Source: JAVKDP01 sp040222185 (lineage in GTDB: Bacteria; Bacteroidota; Rhodothermia; Balneolales; Balneolaceae). From it: a stretch of 13,353 bases of DNA. The notes beneath the pieces were generated by a model. That model was given only the letters and a program-made list of their open reading frames with translations. It ran no database searches and was not told where the DNA came from. Shown piece by piece: positions 1 through 6,561 of this stretch; the stretch's first letter is position 1; every line of letters starts with the position of its first letter. Where the stretch lies: positions 1 to 13,353 of the forward strand of contig JAVKDP010000032.1 of assembly GCA_040222185.1 (NCBI GenBank). Direction: 5' to 3'. The translations under genes were made by a program, and so were the position numbers.

Positions 1-2
1 GG

Positions 3-3000
3 TATAATTACCAGGAAAACCCTAGAGGAAAGGTGCATGTACTAATGACTCTTGACGAAAGCACTTATGGCGGCGGAAACATGGGATATGATCATCCTAT
101 TGCCTGGTTACATGAATATGGCGGAGGACGTGCATGGTACACAGGTGGTGGCCATACTGAAGCAAGTTACTCAGAGCCAGATTTCGTTAACCATATTCTC
201 GGCGGAATCCTTTATGCTGCCGGCGATGTACAAGGTCAATATATCGGTACGGTTGATGAGAAATTCCAGGTCACTATTGTAGATAACAACCCGGTTAATC
301 CAATTTCCCTTGCCGTACTACCTAACCTGGATGTGCTTTATATCGAACGTGGCGGCGATGTAAAATTAAGAAATAAGGAAACAGGCGTTATTGAACTTGC
401 AGGAACAATCAATGTATTCTCAGGTTTTGAAGATGGTTTAATTGGTGTTGTTCTTGACCCGGATTTCGAAACAAATTCATGGGTTTACTTCTTTTATTCT
501 CCGACTTCAGAAAACGAGCAACGTGTTTCAAGGTTCGATTTTGTAGATAATAAAATTGTTCCCGCGTCAGAAAAAATACTTATTGAGATCCCAACTCAAA
601 GAACTGAGTGTTGCCACTCTGGTGGAGATTTGGAATTTGATGCAGCGGGAAACCTCTACATTGCTACCGGGGATAACTCGAATCCTTTTGCTGATGGTTG
701 GTCACCAATAGATGAAAGATCAGGAAGAGAGCCATGGGATGCACAACGTACTTCAGCTAACACCCAGGATTTAAGAGGAAAAATTCTTCGCATTAAGCCA
801 GAAGATGATGGTACTTATTCTATACCTGCTGGAAATATGTTTACCGATTCTGAAGTTGGTAAACCCGAGATTTATGTAATGGGAACAAGAAACCCTTACA
901 GAATGGCCATAAGCAACGACACCGGCGAATTGGTTTGGGGTGAAGTAGGCCCTGATTCCCGTGAAGATAGTCCGCTTAGAGGGCCCGTTGGATACGATGA
1001 GTTTAACCGCACTAAAACGGGTGGTAATTTCGGATGGCCTTATTGTATCGCGGATAATATTGCATACAACGATTTCGACTACGCAACAGGAATATCAAGT
1101 GGAGACTTTAATTGTGATGCTCCAGTAAACGAATCTGTAAATAATACTGGTGCCACCAACCTTCCTGCGGCAGAGCCAGCCTGGCTTTACTATACATACG
1201 GCTTTACACCTGAACGCCCGGAATTTGAAGAAGGGAACCGTACTGCTATTGCTGGTGGATTCTTTGAATTCGACCCATTGAACAGTGAGACTGGTGGTTT
1301 CCCTCAATATTATGATAGCACACTATTCATTTTGGAATGGACCCGAAACTGGATTAAAGAAGTTCGATATGATAAAGATGGTAATCTACTTCAGATAAAT
1401 CCGTTCTTAGATGATTTAGTACTTAACCGGCCTATTGATATGCAATTCGGACCCGACGGTGCTATGTACATTATTGAGTGGGGAACAGGTTTTGGAGGCG
1501 GAAATGCTGACGCCCGGATTATCAAAATCGACTATGTTGAGAACTTAGGAAACCGGCCTCCTCAAGCATTTCTACAGGCTTCAATAACCAGTGGCTCTGC
1601 TCCTCTAAGTGTAGATTTCTCAGCAGAACTCTCCAGCGATCCCGACGCTGATTTCTTAAAATTCTCATGGGATTTTGATGGTGACAATGTAGAAGACGAT
1701 AGCACTGAAACACCAAGTTATACCTTTACGGAAGCTGGGGCTTATTTAGTGACACTTACCGTTACTGATCCTGACGGAGAAACATCAGTTGATCAAATTG
1801 AGATCGTTGCAGGAAACACTGCTCCTGTAGTTACTATTGATTATCCTTTTGATGGTGGCTTTTATATTGAGGGGGATGCTATTGAATATAAGGTATCAGT
1901 TACCGACGTAGAAGAAGGTTCAATTGGAGAAGGAATTGAATGCTCTGCGATTGAAACTGAACCTTCAATTGGTCATGACGATCACTCTCATGGCGCTGGT
2001 CCAAGTAATGGTTGTGAGGGAGAATTCCTTACCGTAAGTCATGGTGATGGTCCCGATAATGTGTTTTACGTTTTCAATGCAACATATGAAGATAATGGTG
2101 GTGGAGCATCTACTCCACTTACAGGAAACGCACTTGCTGTATTACAACCAAAATTAAAGCAAGCAGAACACGCTCTTGAATTATTTGATGTACAACCCGA
2201 AGCTACTGGAGACTTCCTTGGCGGAGGGCAAAATATTGGTTTTGTGAATAATGGTTCAGCTCTAAAGTTTGGCCCAATGAATTTTGAAAATATAGAATTC
2301 TTTACTGTGCGGTATGCTACCCAGCAGAACCCGGCTACTGTTGAGGTGAGAATTGATGGCATTAATGGGCCTCTTATAGCAAGTACTAAAACAGCTCTTA
2401 CTGGAGGTTGGCAGACCTATGATTATTTTACGACAGACCTGGACAACCCCGGTGGCACACATGATGTGTATTTTGTCTTTAAGAATACTTCAAATCCAAA
2501 TGGTATCGGAAACTTTAACTGGTTTGAATTCCATGGACAAGGAGTTGCCAAAGAAAACTCGGATTCCCTCAAAGGCTTAACTGCCACTTACTTTTCTAAT
2601 AATGATTTTACAGGCGAAGAAGTTGTTAGAAAAGAACCGATGGTAGCCTGGAATTGGGGAACGGGAGTTCCGGTAGTAGGAATATCCCGAAATGAATTTA
2701 GTGTAAGATGGGAAGGCGAAGTGATTGGACCAACTACCGGCAATTACCGATTCTCAACAAGTACTATAAATGGTAGTGCAAAAGTGTTTATTGATGATGA
2801 GGAAGTTTCTTCGGCACAACAAATTGCAATGGTAGAAGGCGAAAAGCGCAAAATCAAAGTCGAATATGTTCATACTACGGGTGAAGCAGGCATGTACCTA
2901 CGATGGACAGGCCCTAATCCTGCGAATGTTATTCACTATGATTACCTCGTGCCTGATGCTGAAGCCCTGATCATACCTAATGAACCAGATATTGATACCC

Positions 3001-3266
3001 CGATTGAATTCTCGCTTTCGCAGAACTACCCGAACCCGTTCAACCCATCTACTCAAATCGGATTTAATCTGCCAAAAGCGGGAGACGCAAAACTTCGCAT
3101 ATTCAATGTAGTGGGGCAGACAGTTCAGATACTTGTTGATGGAAACCTAAACCAGGGAGCTCATACTGTTAACTTTGATGCTTCTGGTTTATCCAGTGGA
3201 GTTTACTTCTATCAACTGGAGTTCGACGGAAGAGTCCTCTCCAGGAAAATGCTCCTGATGAAGTAA
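3..3266 (+). CDS. Secreted ThuA / PQQ-dependent sugar dehydrogenase / PKD / CBM6 / PA14 protein with T9SS tail (5' partial)
   Basis: The reading frame is open from base 3, so the gene begins outside the window; the GTG at 33 lies inside the ThuA domain and is not a start. Numbering residues from base 3, 1-73 are the end of a ThuA-like domain (LDESTYGGGNMG, DHPIAW, YTGGGHTEASY). Residues 87-512 are a glucose/sorbosone dehydrogenase beta-propeller: His205 in CCHSGGDL matches the position of the catalytic base of soluble PQQ glucose dehydrogenase, and Arg296 in GTRNPYR matches its substrate/PQQ-contacting Arg. Residues 517-603 are a PKD domain (SWDFDGD), followed by a linker domain with a His-rich HDDHSHG loop that is usual in this family. 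Residues 719-845 resemble CBM6, 856-983 are PA14, and 1004-1087 are the type IX secretion sorting tail (QNYPNPFNPST, SGVYFYQLE). Inferred role: cell-surface or extracellular sugar oxidation with glycan binding. Substrate and cofactor are unproven. Confidence 0.9.
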   Translation, partial: YNYQENPRGKVHVLMTLDESTYGGGNMGYDHPIAWLHEYGGGRAWYTGGGHTEASYSEPDFVNHILGGILYAAGDVQGQYIGTVDEKFQVTIVDNNPVNPISLAVLPNLDVLYIERGGDVKLRNKETGVIELAGTINVFSGFEDGLIGVVLDPDFETNSWVYFFYSPTSENEQRVSRFDFVDNKIVPASEKILIEIPTQRTECCHSGGDLEFDAAGNLYIATGDNSNPFADGWSPIDERSGREPWDAQRTSANTQDLRGKILRIKPEDDGTYSIPAGNMFTDSEVGKPEIYVMGTRNPYRMAISNDTGELVWGEVGPDSREDSPLRGPVGYDEFNRTKTGGNFGWPYCIADNIAYNDFDYATGISSGDFNCDAPVNESVNNTGATNLPAAEPAWLYYTYGFTPERPEFEEGNRTAIAGGFFEFDPLNSETGGFPQYYDSTLFILEWTRNWIKEVRYDKDGNLLQINPFLDDLVLNRPIDMQFGPDGAMYIIEWGTGFGGGNADARIIKIDYVENLGNRPPQAFLQASITSGSAPLSVDFSAELSSDPDADFLKFSWDFDGDNVEDDSTETPSYTFTEAGAYLVTLTVTDPDGETSVDQIEIVAGNTAPVVTIDYPFDGGFYIEGDAIEYKVSVTDVEEGSIGEGIECSAIETEPSIGHDDHSHGAGPSNGCEGEFLTVSHGDGPDNVFYVFNATYEDNGGGASTPLTGNALAVLQPKLKQAEHALELFDVQPEATGDFLGGGQNIGFVNNGSALKFGPMNFENIEFFTVRYATQQNPATVEVRIDGINGPLIASTKTALTGGWQTYDYFTTDLDNPGGTHDVYFVFKNTSNPNGIGNFNWFEFHGQGVAKENSDSLKGLTATYFSNNDFTGEEVVRKEPMVAWNWGTGVPVVGISRNEFSVRWEGEVIGPTTGNYRFSTSTINGSAKVFIDDEEVSSAQQIAMVEGEKRKIKVEYVHTTGEAGMYLRWTGPNPANVIHYDYLVPDAEALIIPNEPDIDTPIEFSLSQNYPNPFNPSTQIGFNLPKAGDAKLRIFNVVGQTVQILVDGNLNQGAHTVNFDASGLSSGVYFYQLEFDGRVLSRKMLLMK

Positions 3267-3291
3267 TTCGAAAAATTCTTCCTTATAAAAC

Positions 3292-3327
3292 AAAAGCCTC
3301 TCAAAAATATCTTGAGAGGCTTTTTTT
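3292..3327. terminator. Bidirectional hairpin terminator between converging genes
   Basis: A 13-bp perfect stem (3292-3304 with 3312-3324, core AGCCTCTCAA) closes a 7-base loop and runs into a T tract ending at 3327. On the - strand the stem is followed by a T-rich stretch, so it can also stop transcription from the facing small membrane protein gene, whose stop codon at 3332-3334 lies right beside it. It ends the large secreted-protein gene 25 bases after its stop. Confidence 0.85.
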
Positions 3328-3331
3328 ATCT

Positions 3332-3583
3332 CTAATCGACAAAAACTGATAGTACATATACAATAGCTGCCAATATGCACATAGAATACCCTGTTCTTTT
3401 AAGCAGCAACAAAAAAGGAACTTCTTCTCCCTTGAGGATCTTATCCTTCATATTCTGCATATCATGTTTCTCCCTACCCGAAAGTATTACTATCAAACTT
3501 AATGACCAACCTGCTAACAAGAGCCAGCCTATAACAAAAAATATAGGTGTTAGATCGATAAATCTAATAGCAAACTGCAACAT
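3332..3583 (-). CDS. Small two-helix membrane protein, unknown function
   Basis: This 83-residue protein is not one I recognise. It has two hydrophobic segments, about residues 12-34 (FFVIGWLLLAGWSLSLIVIL) and 64-82 (YSMCILAAIVYVLSV), joined by a charged loop of about 28 residues (GREKHDMQNMKDKILKGEE), so it is probably an inner-membrane hairpin protein. The ATG at 3583 is the only reasonable start, because an in-frame TAA lies 21 bases upstream. No Shine-Dalgarno is visible at normal spacing. It begins 44 bases after the fucosidase stop on the same strand with no terminator between, so the two are probably co-transcribed. Nothing in the sequence links it functionally to fucose metabolism. 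I prefer it over the overlapping + strand frame because of its transmembrane pattern and its fit between the fucosidase and the terminator. Confidence 0.7.
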   Translation of the reverse strand: MLQFAIRFIDLTPIFFVIGWLLLAGWSLSLIVILSGREKHDMQNMKDKILKGEEVPFLLLLKRTGYSMCILAAIVYVLSVFVD

Positions 3584-3627
3584 AAAATCATCATTATTCT
3601 TTTATTCCTGCTTCCATTCCGATACTC

Positions 3628-5160
3628 TTACTCGAACTCCACTTTAAAAACCGTAGCAATTTCATCCATTAAGGAAGCTTCAGGTGTTGTGATAAATAAA
3701 TTATCTGCATCAACCGACCAGGTCAGTTCAGCATCACTCCCAACTACGGAAACGCGTTTTACTTTACGGGATGAAATTGCTTCTACGACGTGATGAATCT
3801 CCAGTGTAGAATTAGCTTCAGGTAGCCCTAGTGAGTAAACATAAATAGATCTGCCATCCTTGGTAGTCGTAAACCTGAAATCATCTTTATTATATTCGAT
3901 GGTTGCTGACTGGCCTCCGAAATGCCCTTCTTCAAATTCAGCAATCCCATACCCGAATACAGAGTGAGCTCTTGTTTCATAAACAGCTTCCTCATGTTTG
4001 TCTATCCAATCTCCAATAGTCGCTAAAACTTCTCTTTGTTCATCTGTAATAATCCCATCTGCACGTGGAGATACATTTAGCAACACCACCCCTTTCTTGC
4101 TCCATACATCAATCATATTCCGGATCAGAAGGGAAGGCTCTTTGTAGGTTTGTCCCTGGGTATAATTCCAGGCCCCATGACTTATTGTAATATCCGTCAG
4201 CCAGTAATCTTCTGATATTTCCGTTTTCCCACCCTGTTCAATATCCAGTATTCCGACATCCGACGGTAGGTCTTCCTGTTTGTGAGCAACCAAAGGTTGT
4301 TGCCCACGGCTAACTCCCTTATTGAACTGATGAGCGACCATTCTCTGGAGATAGTTTTCCGGAATTTCATCCAGCCAGGAATCAAACCAGATCATATCCG
4401 GTGCGTAATTATCTACCACTTCTTTCACCTGGTCTAACCAATACTCATTGAACTCCACTTCATTCATATTTCCGTACAATAATCTGAGTTCAGGGTCATC
4501 AGATGAAGTAGCATAATCAGGATGGTAAGGGAAATGACTATTCGGACCCGGATTAGGATTTGCTCCTGCCCAATTGGTGGAATCATCTGCATACCTCTGG
4601 AGTAGTTTTGCATGATGAAAGGTCGCAATAGTTTTCATTTCGATCTTTTTCAGTTCTGCAAAAAGTTCTCCCAGTACATCCTTCTGAGGACCCATATCAG
4701 CTGAATTCCATGGATTCACATCGCTATCCCACATAGCAAATCCATCGTGATGCTGCGCTACAGGGCCAGCAAACCGGGCTCCGGTACTTTTAAACAATGA
4801 AGCCCATTCTTCGGCGTCAAAATGCTCTGCTTTAAACATTGGCACAAAATCATGATAGTTAAACTCCGAAGCCGGGCCATATGTATTTTCATGATAACTA
4901 AATACCCTACCGCCCCATTCATTTCCCCGGTTTGGTACATACATCCACCTTGGATACCATTCACTGTCGAACGCAGGAACACTATATACTCCCCAATGGA
5001 AATAGATACCCAGTTTTGCATCCTTAAACCATTCAGGCTCTTTTTCATTAGTCGAAAGTGACTCCCAGGTCTCCTCGTATATAAGTGTTTCTTGTTTTTG
5101 ATTTGGAGTGCACACACAGAAAAAAATTAATACTCCACTTACTAAAAATAATTTCTTCAT
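3628..5160 (-). CDS. Alpha-L-fucosidase, glycoside hydrolase family 29
   Basis: The 510-residue length is normal for GH29 enzymes, which remove terminal alpha-L-fucose with retention through an Asp nucleophile. The family blocks are clear: GIYFHWGVYSVPAF with EWYPRWMY near residues 50-75, QHHDGFAMWDSD, FHHAKLL, and YAPDMIWFDSW, where Asp260 in WFD is the expected nucleophile. Glu308 in DIEQGG is a candidate acid/base, but this residue is poorly conserved in the family. About 100 C-terminal residues look like the usual beta-sandwich. The N-terminus (MKKLFLVSGVLIFFCVC) is an export signal. Cys15 or Cys17 might be lipidated, but neither matches a canonical lipobox, so periplasmic or outer-membrane location is inferred. 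There is no clear Shine-Dalgarno before ATG 5160. It is followed closely by the small membrane protein gene. Natural substrate could be fucoidan fragments or other fucosylated glycans; this is inference. Confidence 0.93.
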   Translation of the reverse strand: MKKLFLVSGVLIFFCVCTPNQKQETLIYEETWESLSTNEKEPEWFKDAKLGIYFHWGVYSVPAFDSEWYPRWMYVPNRGNEWGGRVFSYHENTYGPASEFNYHDFVPMFKAEHFDAEEWASLFKSTGARFAGPVAQHHDGFAMWDSDVNPWNSADMGPQKDVLGELFAELKKIEMKTIATFHHAKLLQRYADDSTNWAGANPNPGPNSHFPYHPDYATSSDDPELRLLYGNMNEVEFNEYWLDQVKEVVDNYAPDMIWFDSWLDEIPENYLQRMVAHQFNKGVSRGQQPLVAHKQEDLPSDVGILDIEQGGKTEISEDYWLTDITISHGAWNYTQGQTYKEPSLLIRNMIDVWSKKGVVLLNVSPRADGIITDEQREVLATIGDWIDKHEEAVYETRAHSVFGYGIAEFEEGHFGGQSATIEYNKDDFRFTTTKDGRSIYVYSLGLPEANSTLEIHHVVEAISSRKVKRVSVVGSDAELTWSVDADNLFITTPEASLMDEIATVFKVEFE

Positions 5161-5260
5161 ATCTGAAGATGATGAATGGTTAGATGTTTATCACTATTAG
5201 AGAAGACCAGGAAATGTAGTGAAGTCGATAGTATTTCCAAATACGAACGATATTGAAGAA

Positions 5261-5297
5261 ACAAAAAACCCATGTAAATCTATGATCTACATGGGTT
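5261..5297 (-). terminator. Rho-independent terminator of the tRNA gene
   Basis: A perfect 10-bp stem (5267-5276 with 5288-5297, AACCCATGTA) with an 11-base loop is followed on the - strand by a run of six T (complement of 5263-5268). It starts eight bases beyond the tRNA discriminator base, the expected place for a tRNA terminator, and it isolates the tRNA from the fucosidase gene downstream. Confidence 0.85.
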
Positions 5298-5304
5298 GAA
5301 AATG

Positions 5305-5378
5305 TGGGCCTGGAGGGACTTGAACCCCCGACCAATCGATTATGAGTCGACTGCTCTAACCAACTGAGCTACAGGCCC
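5305..5378 (-). tRNA. tRNA with CAU anticodon, probably tRNA-Ile2 (AUA-reading)
   Basis: A full 74-base cloverleaf folds on the - strand: acceptor GGGCCTG/CAGGCCC, D stem GCTC/GAGC, anticodon stem GTCGA/TCGAT (with one G-T pair) around loop CTCATAA, and T stem GGGGG/CCCTC (one G-T pair) around TTCAAGT. The anticodon CAT lies at 5342-5344. No CCA is encoded after the discriminator A. A CAU anticodon can be elongator Met, initiator Met or Ile2. The initiator is unlikely because the anticodon stem lacks its three G-C pairs. The anticodon arm and variable region (CGACTCATAATCG, TTGGTCG, GGTTCAAGTCC) resemble E. coli Ile2 more than tRNA-Met. If it is Ile2, TilS must convert C34 to lysidine. Certainty that it is a tRNA is very high; the Ile2 identity is about 0.65. 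Confidence 0.95.
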
Positions 5379-5393
5379 CTTTTTACAAGGTCG

Positions 5394-5425
5394 CAAAGTT
5401 AAGACCTTTACCATCTATATAAAAA
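5394..5425 (-). promoter_or_regulatory. Bacteroidota-type promoter for the tRNA gene
   Basis: Read on the - strand, TAACTTTG (5394-5401) is a perfect match to the TAnnTTTG -7 box of Bacteroidota primary sigma promoters. TTTT (5422-5425) lies 20 bases upstream, in place of the TTTG -33 element. The implied start is roughly ten bases before the tRNA 5' end at 5378, which fits a short tRNA leader. The promoter is inferred from motif and position only. Confidence 0.55.
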
Positions 5426-5510
5426 CTTTTTCTTCGTTTTAATTCTCATTTTCCGCTCCAACTACATCTTCAAATTTGTATTTTAGCTTCCCTCATTCTC
5501 AAATCATACT

Positions 5511-6278
5511 ATGCTCACAAAACGAATCATTCCCTGCCTGGATATTAAAAATGGACGAACTGTAAAAGGTGTAAACTTTTTAGGGCTTCGCGACGCCGGT
5601 GATCCCGTTGAACTGGCACAGAGATATTCCAAAGAAGGAGCCGATGAGCTTGTATTCCTGGACATAACAGCTACTCTTGAGAAACGAAAAACCCTGGTTC
5701 AGCTGGTTACCCGAATCGCTAAAGAAATAAATATCCCATTTACCGTAGGTGGTGGAATTAAATCAGTAGATGAGATTGAAGAGCTCCTAAAAGCCGGTGC
5801 AGATAAAGTTTCTTTGAATAGCAGTATTGTGAAAGACCCGGATTTGGTAAATCGTGCATCAGAAGCTTTTGGGGCACAGGCTATAGTTGCAGCTGTTGAT
5901 GCCAAGAAGAATGAGGAATCCTGGAATGTATATATAAAAGGAGGAACTGAAGACACTGGCCTGGATGCTTTAGAGTGGATGCAGGAAGTAGAAGAACGCG
6001 GAGCTGGAGAAATACTCCTTACTAGTATGGATCGTGACGGAACTAAAAGCGGCTTCGACCTGGAGTTGCTCAAAATTGTAAATAGACACCTTCAAATCCC
6101 TGTAATAGCCAGCGGTGGAGCCGGAACTATTCAGCATTGTATCGACGCAGTTCAAATTGCAAATTCTGATGCTGTTCTGGCTGCAAGTATCTTTCACTTC
6201 AAAGAAATTGAAATACACGATTTAAAATCTGAAATGGCTGAAAATGGAATATCTGTTCGAAAAACCAGTACATCTTAA
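5511..6278 (+). CDS. hisF: Imidazole glycerol phosphate synthase, cyclase subunit HisF
   Basis: HisF joins ammonia, delivered through its barrel from the HisH glutaminase, to PRFAR, giving imidazole glycerol phosphate for histidine and AICAR for purine synthesis. The 255-residue length is typical. It is a (beta/alpha)8 barrel with general acid/base residues Asp11 (PCLDIKNG) and Asp130 (AAVDAKK), and phosphate-binding segments TVGGGIKS and ASGGAGT. LLTSMDRDGTKSGFD is the usual HisF block. ATG 5511 gives the exact family N-terminus (MLTKRIIPCLD); no Shine-Dalgarno precedes it. It is cytoplasmic and needs HisH, which is not in the window. It is divergent from the tRNA and lies 283 bases before gltB, so it appears to stand alone rather than within a his operon; hisE lies about 6.2 kb away. 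Confidence 0.97.
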   Translation: MLTKRIIPCLDIKNGRTVKGVNFLGLRDAGDPVELAQRYSKEGADELVFLDITATLEKRKTLVQLVTRIAKEINIPFTVGGGIKSVDEIEELLKAGADKVSLNSSIVKDPDLVNRASEAFGAQAIVAAVDAKKNEESWNVYIKGGTEDTGLDALEWMQEVEERGAGEILLTSMDRDGTKSGFDLELLKIVNRHLQIPVIASGGAGTIQHCIDAVQIANSDAVLAASIFHFKEIEIHDLKSEMAENGISVRKTSTS

Positions 6279-6312
6279 GGAAATCGAAGCTTTTTTCAAT
6301 TTATTTTCAATT

Positions 6313-6354
6313 TTAATTATTTAGTCGATTATTTATATATGACTAAATAATTAA
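6313..6354. repeat. Perfect 14-bp AT-rich inverted repeat downstream of hisF
   Basis: The arms 6313-6326 (TTAATTATTTAGTC) and 6341-6354 are exact reverse complements around a 14-base loop. It begins 35 bases after the hisF stop and could be a weak transcription end or mRNA-stabilising hairpin. Its low G+C content and the absence of a T run make a classical terminator unlikely, and a protein-binding dyad is equally possible. Confidence 0.6.
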
Positions 6355-6371
6355 GTTTATCCGTTTTTATT

Positions 6372-6385
6372 GAAAAGCGCTTTTC
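6372..6385. promoter_or_regulatory. 14-bp palindrome GAAAAGCGCTTTTC, LacI-family-like operator candidate
   Basis: This is a perfect even palindrome with a central CG dinucleotide flanked by AAAG/CTTT half-sites, a pattern shared by many LacI/GalR-family operators, including the catabolite-responsive element type. It lies in the hisF-gltB gap about 190 bases before the gltB start. It shares the AAAGCG half-site with the larger palindrome 42 bases downstream. Binding is inferred. Confidence 0.45.
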
Positions 6386-6426
6386 CAAATTCACTTCTTT
6401 CATTCATCTCAACACTTCGTATTAAA

Positions 6427-6446
6427 AAAGCGTTTTAAAACGCTTT
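6427..6446. promoter_or_regulatory. 20-bp perfect palindrome upstream of gltB
   Basis: The half-site AAAGCGTTTT is followed directly by its exact reverse complement, with no spacer. It contains the AAAGCG/CGCTTT ends found in the 14-bp palindrome at 6372. Both neighbouring genes run on the + strand and no T run follows on that strand, so a terminator for them is unlikely. It lies 115 bases before the gltB start codon and about 50 bases upstream of the best promoter candidate. A transcription-factor operator for gltB is the preferred reading. Confidence 0.5.
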
Positions 6447-6495
6447 AAAACCTAATTTTATTAGATTAACCTCCTCTACAACACTTGTCCGAAAG

Positions 6496-6526
6496 TTTGA
6501 CAAACACCGGATTTTTATGCTTTTTG
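6496..6526 (+). promoter_or_regulatory. Possible gltB promoter (TTTG ... TTTG)
   Basis: TTTG at 6496-6499 is followed after 19 bases by GCTTTTTG (6519-6526). This matches the TTTG half of the Bacteroidota TAnnTTTG box but lacks its TA. The spacing is right and the implied start would leave a leader of about 30 bases. The match is weak and unsupported by any other signal. Confidence 0.3.
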
Positions 6527-6561
6527 TACTTACGCACTTCAGAAAAGAAATAAGTTGAGGA

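Noticed and set aside
33..35. GTG at 33 as the start of the large secreted protein
   Set aside because: The frame is open to base 3 and the upstream residues (YNYQENPRGK) continue the ThuA family sequence, so the gene simply enters from outside the window.
3375..3647. Open frame of 90 codons on the + strand
   Set aside because: It overlaps the small membrane protein and the end of the fucosidase on the other strand, has no recognisable domain, and would be transcribed against both.
4758..5117. Open frame of 119 codons on the - strand in another phase of the fucosidase
   Set aside because: It lies wholly inside the GH29 coding region, whose motifs are unmistakable.
5699..6073. Open frame of 124 codons opposite hisF
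   Set aside because: It is antisense to the conserved HisF barrel and its translation is low-complexity Ser/Pro-rich, as expected from complement reading.
6427..6450. The 20-bp palindrome as a terminator
   Set aside because: A T run follows only on the - strand, and no - strand gene leads into it; both neighbours are on the + strand.
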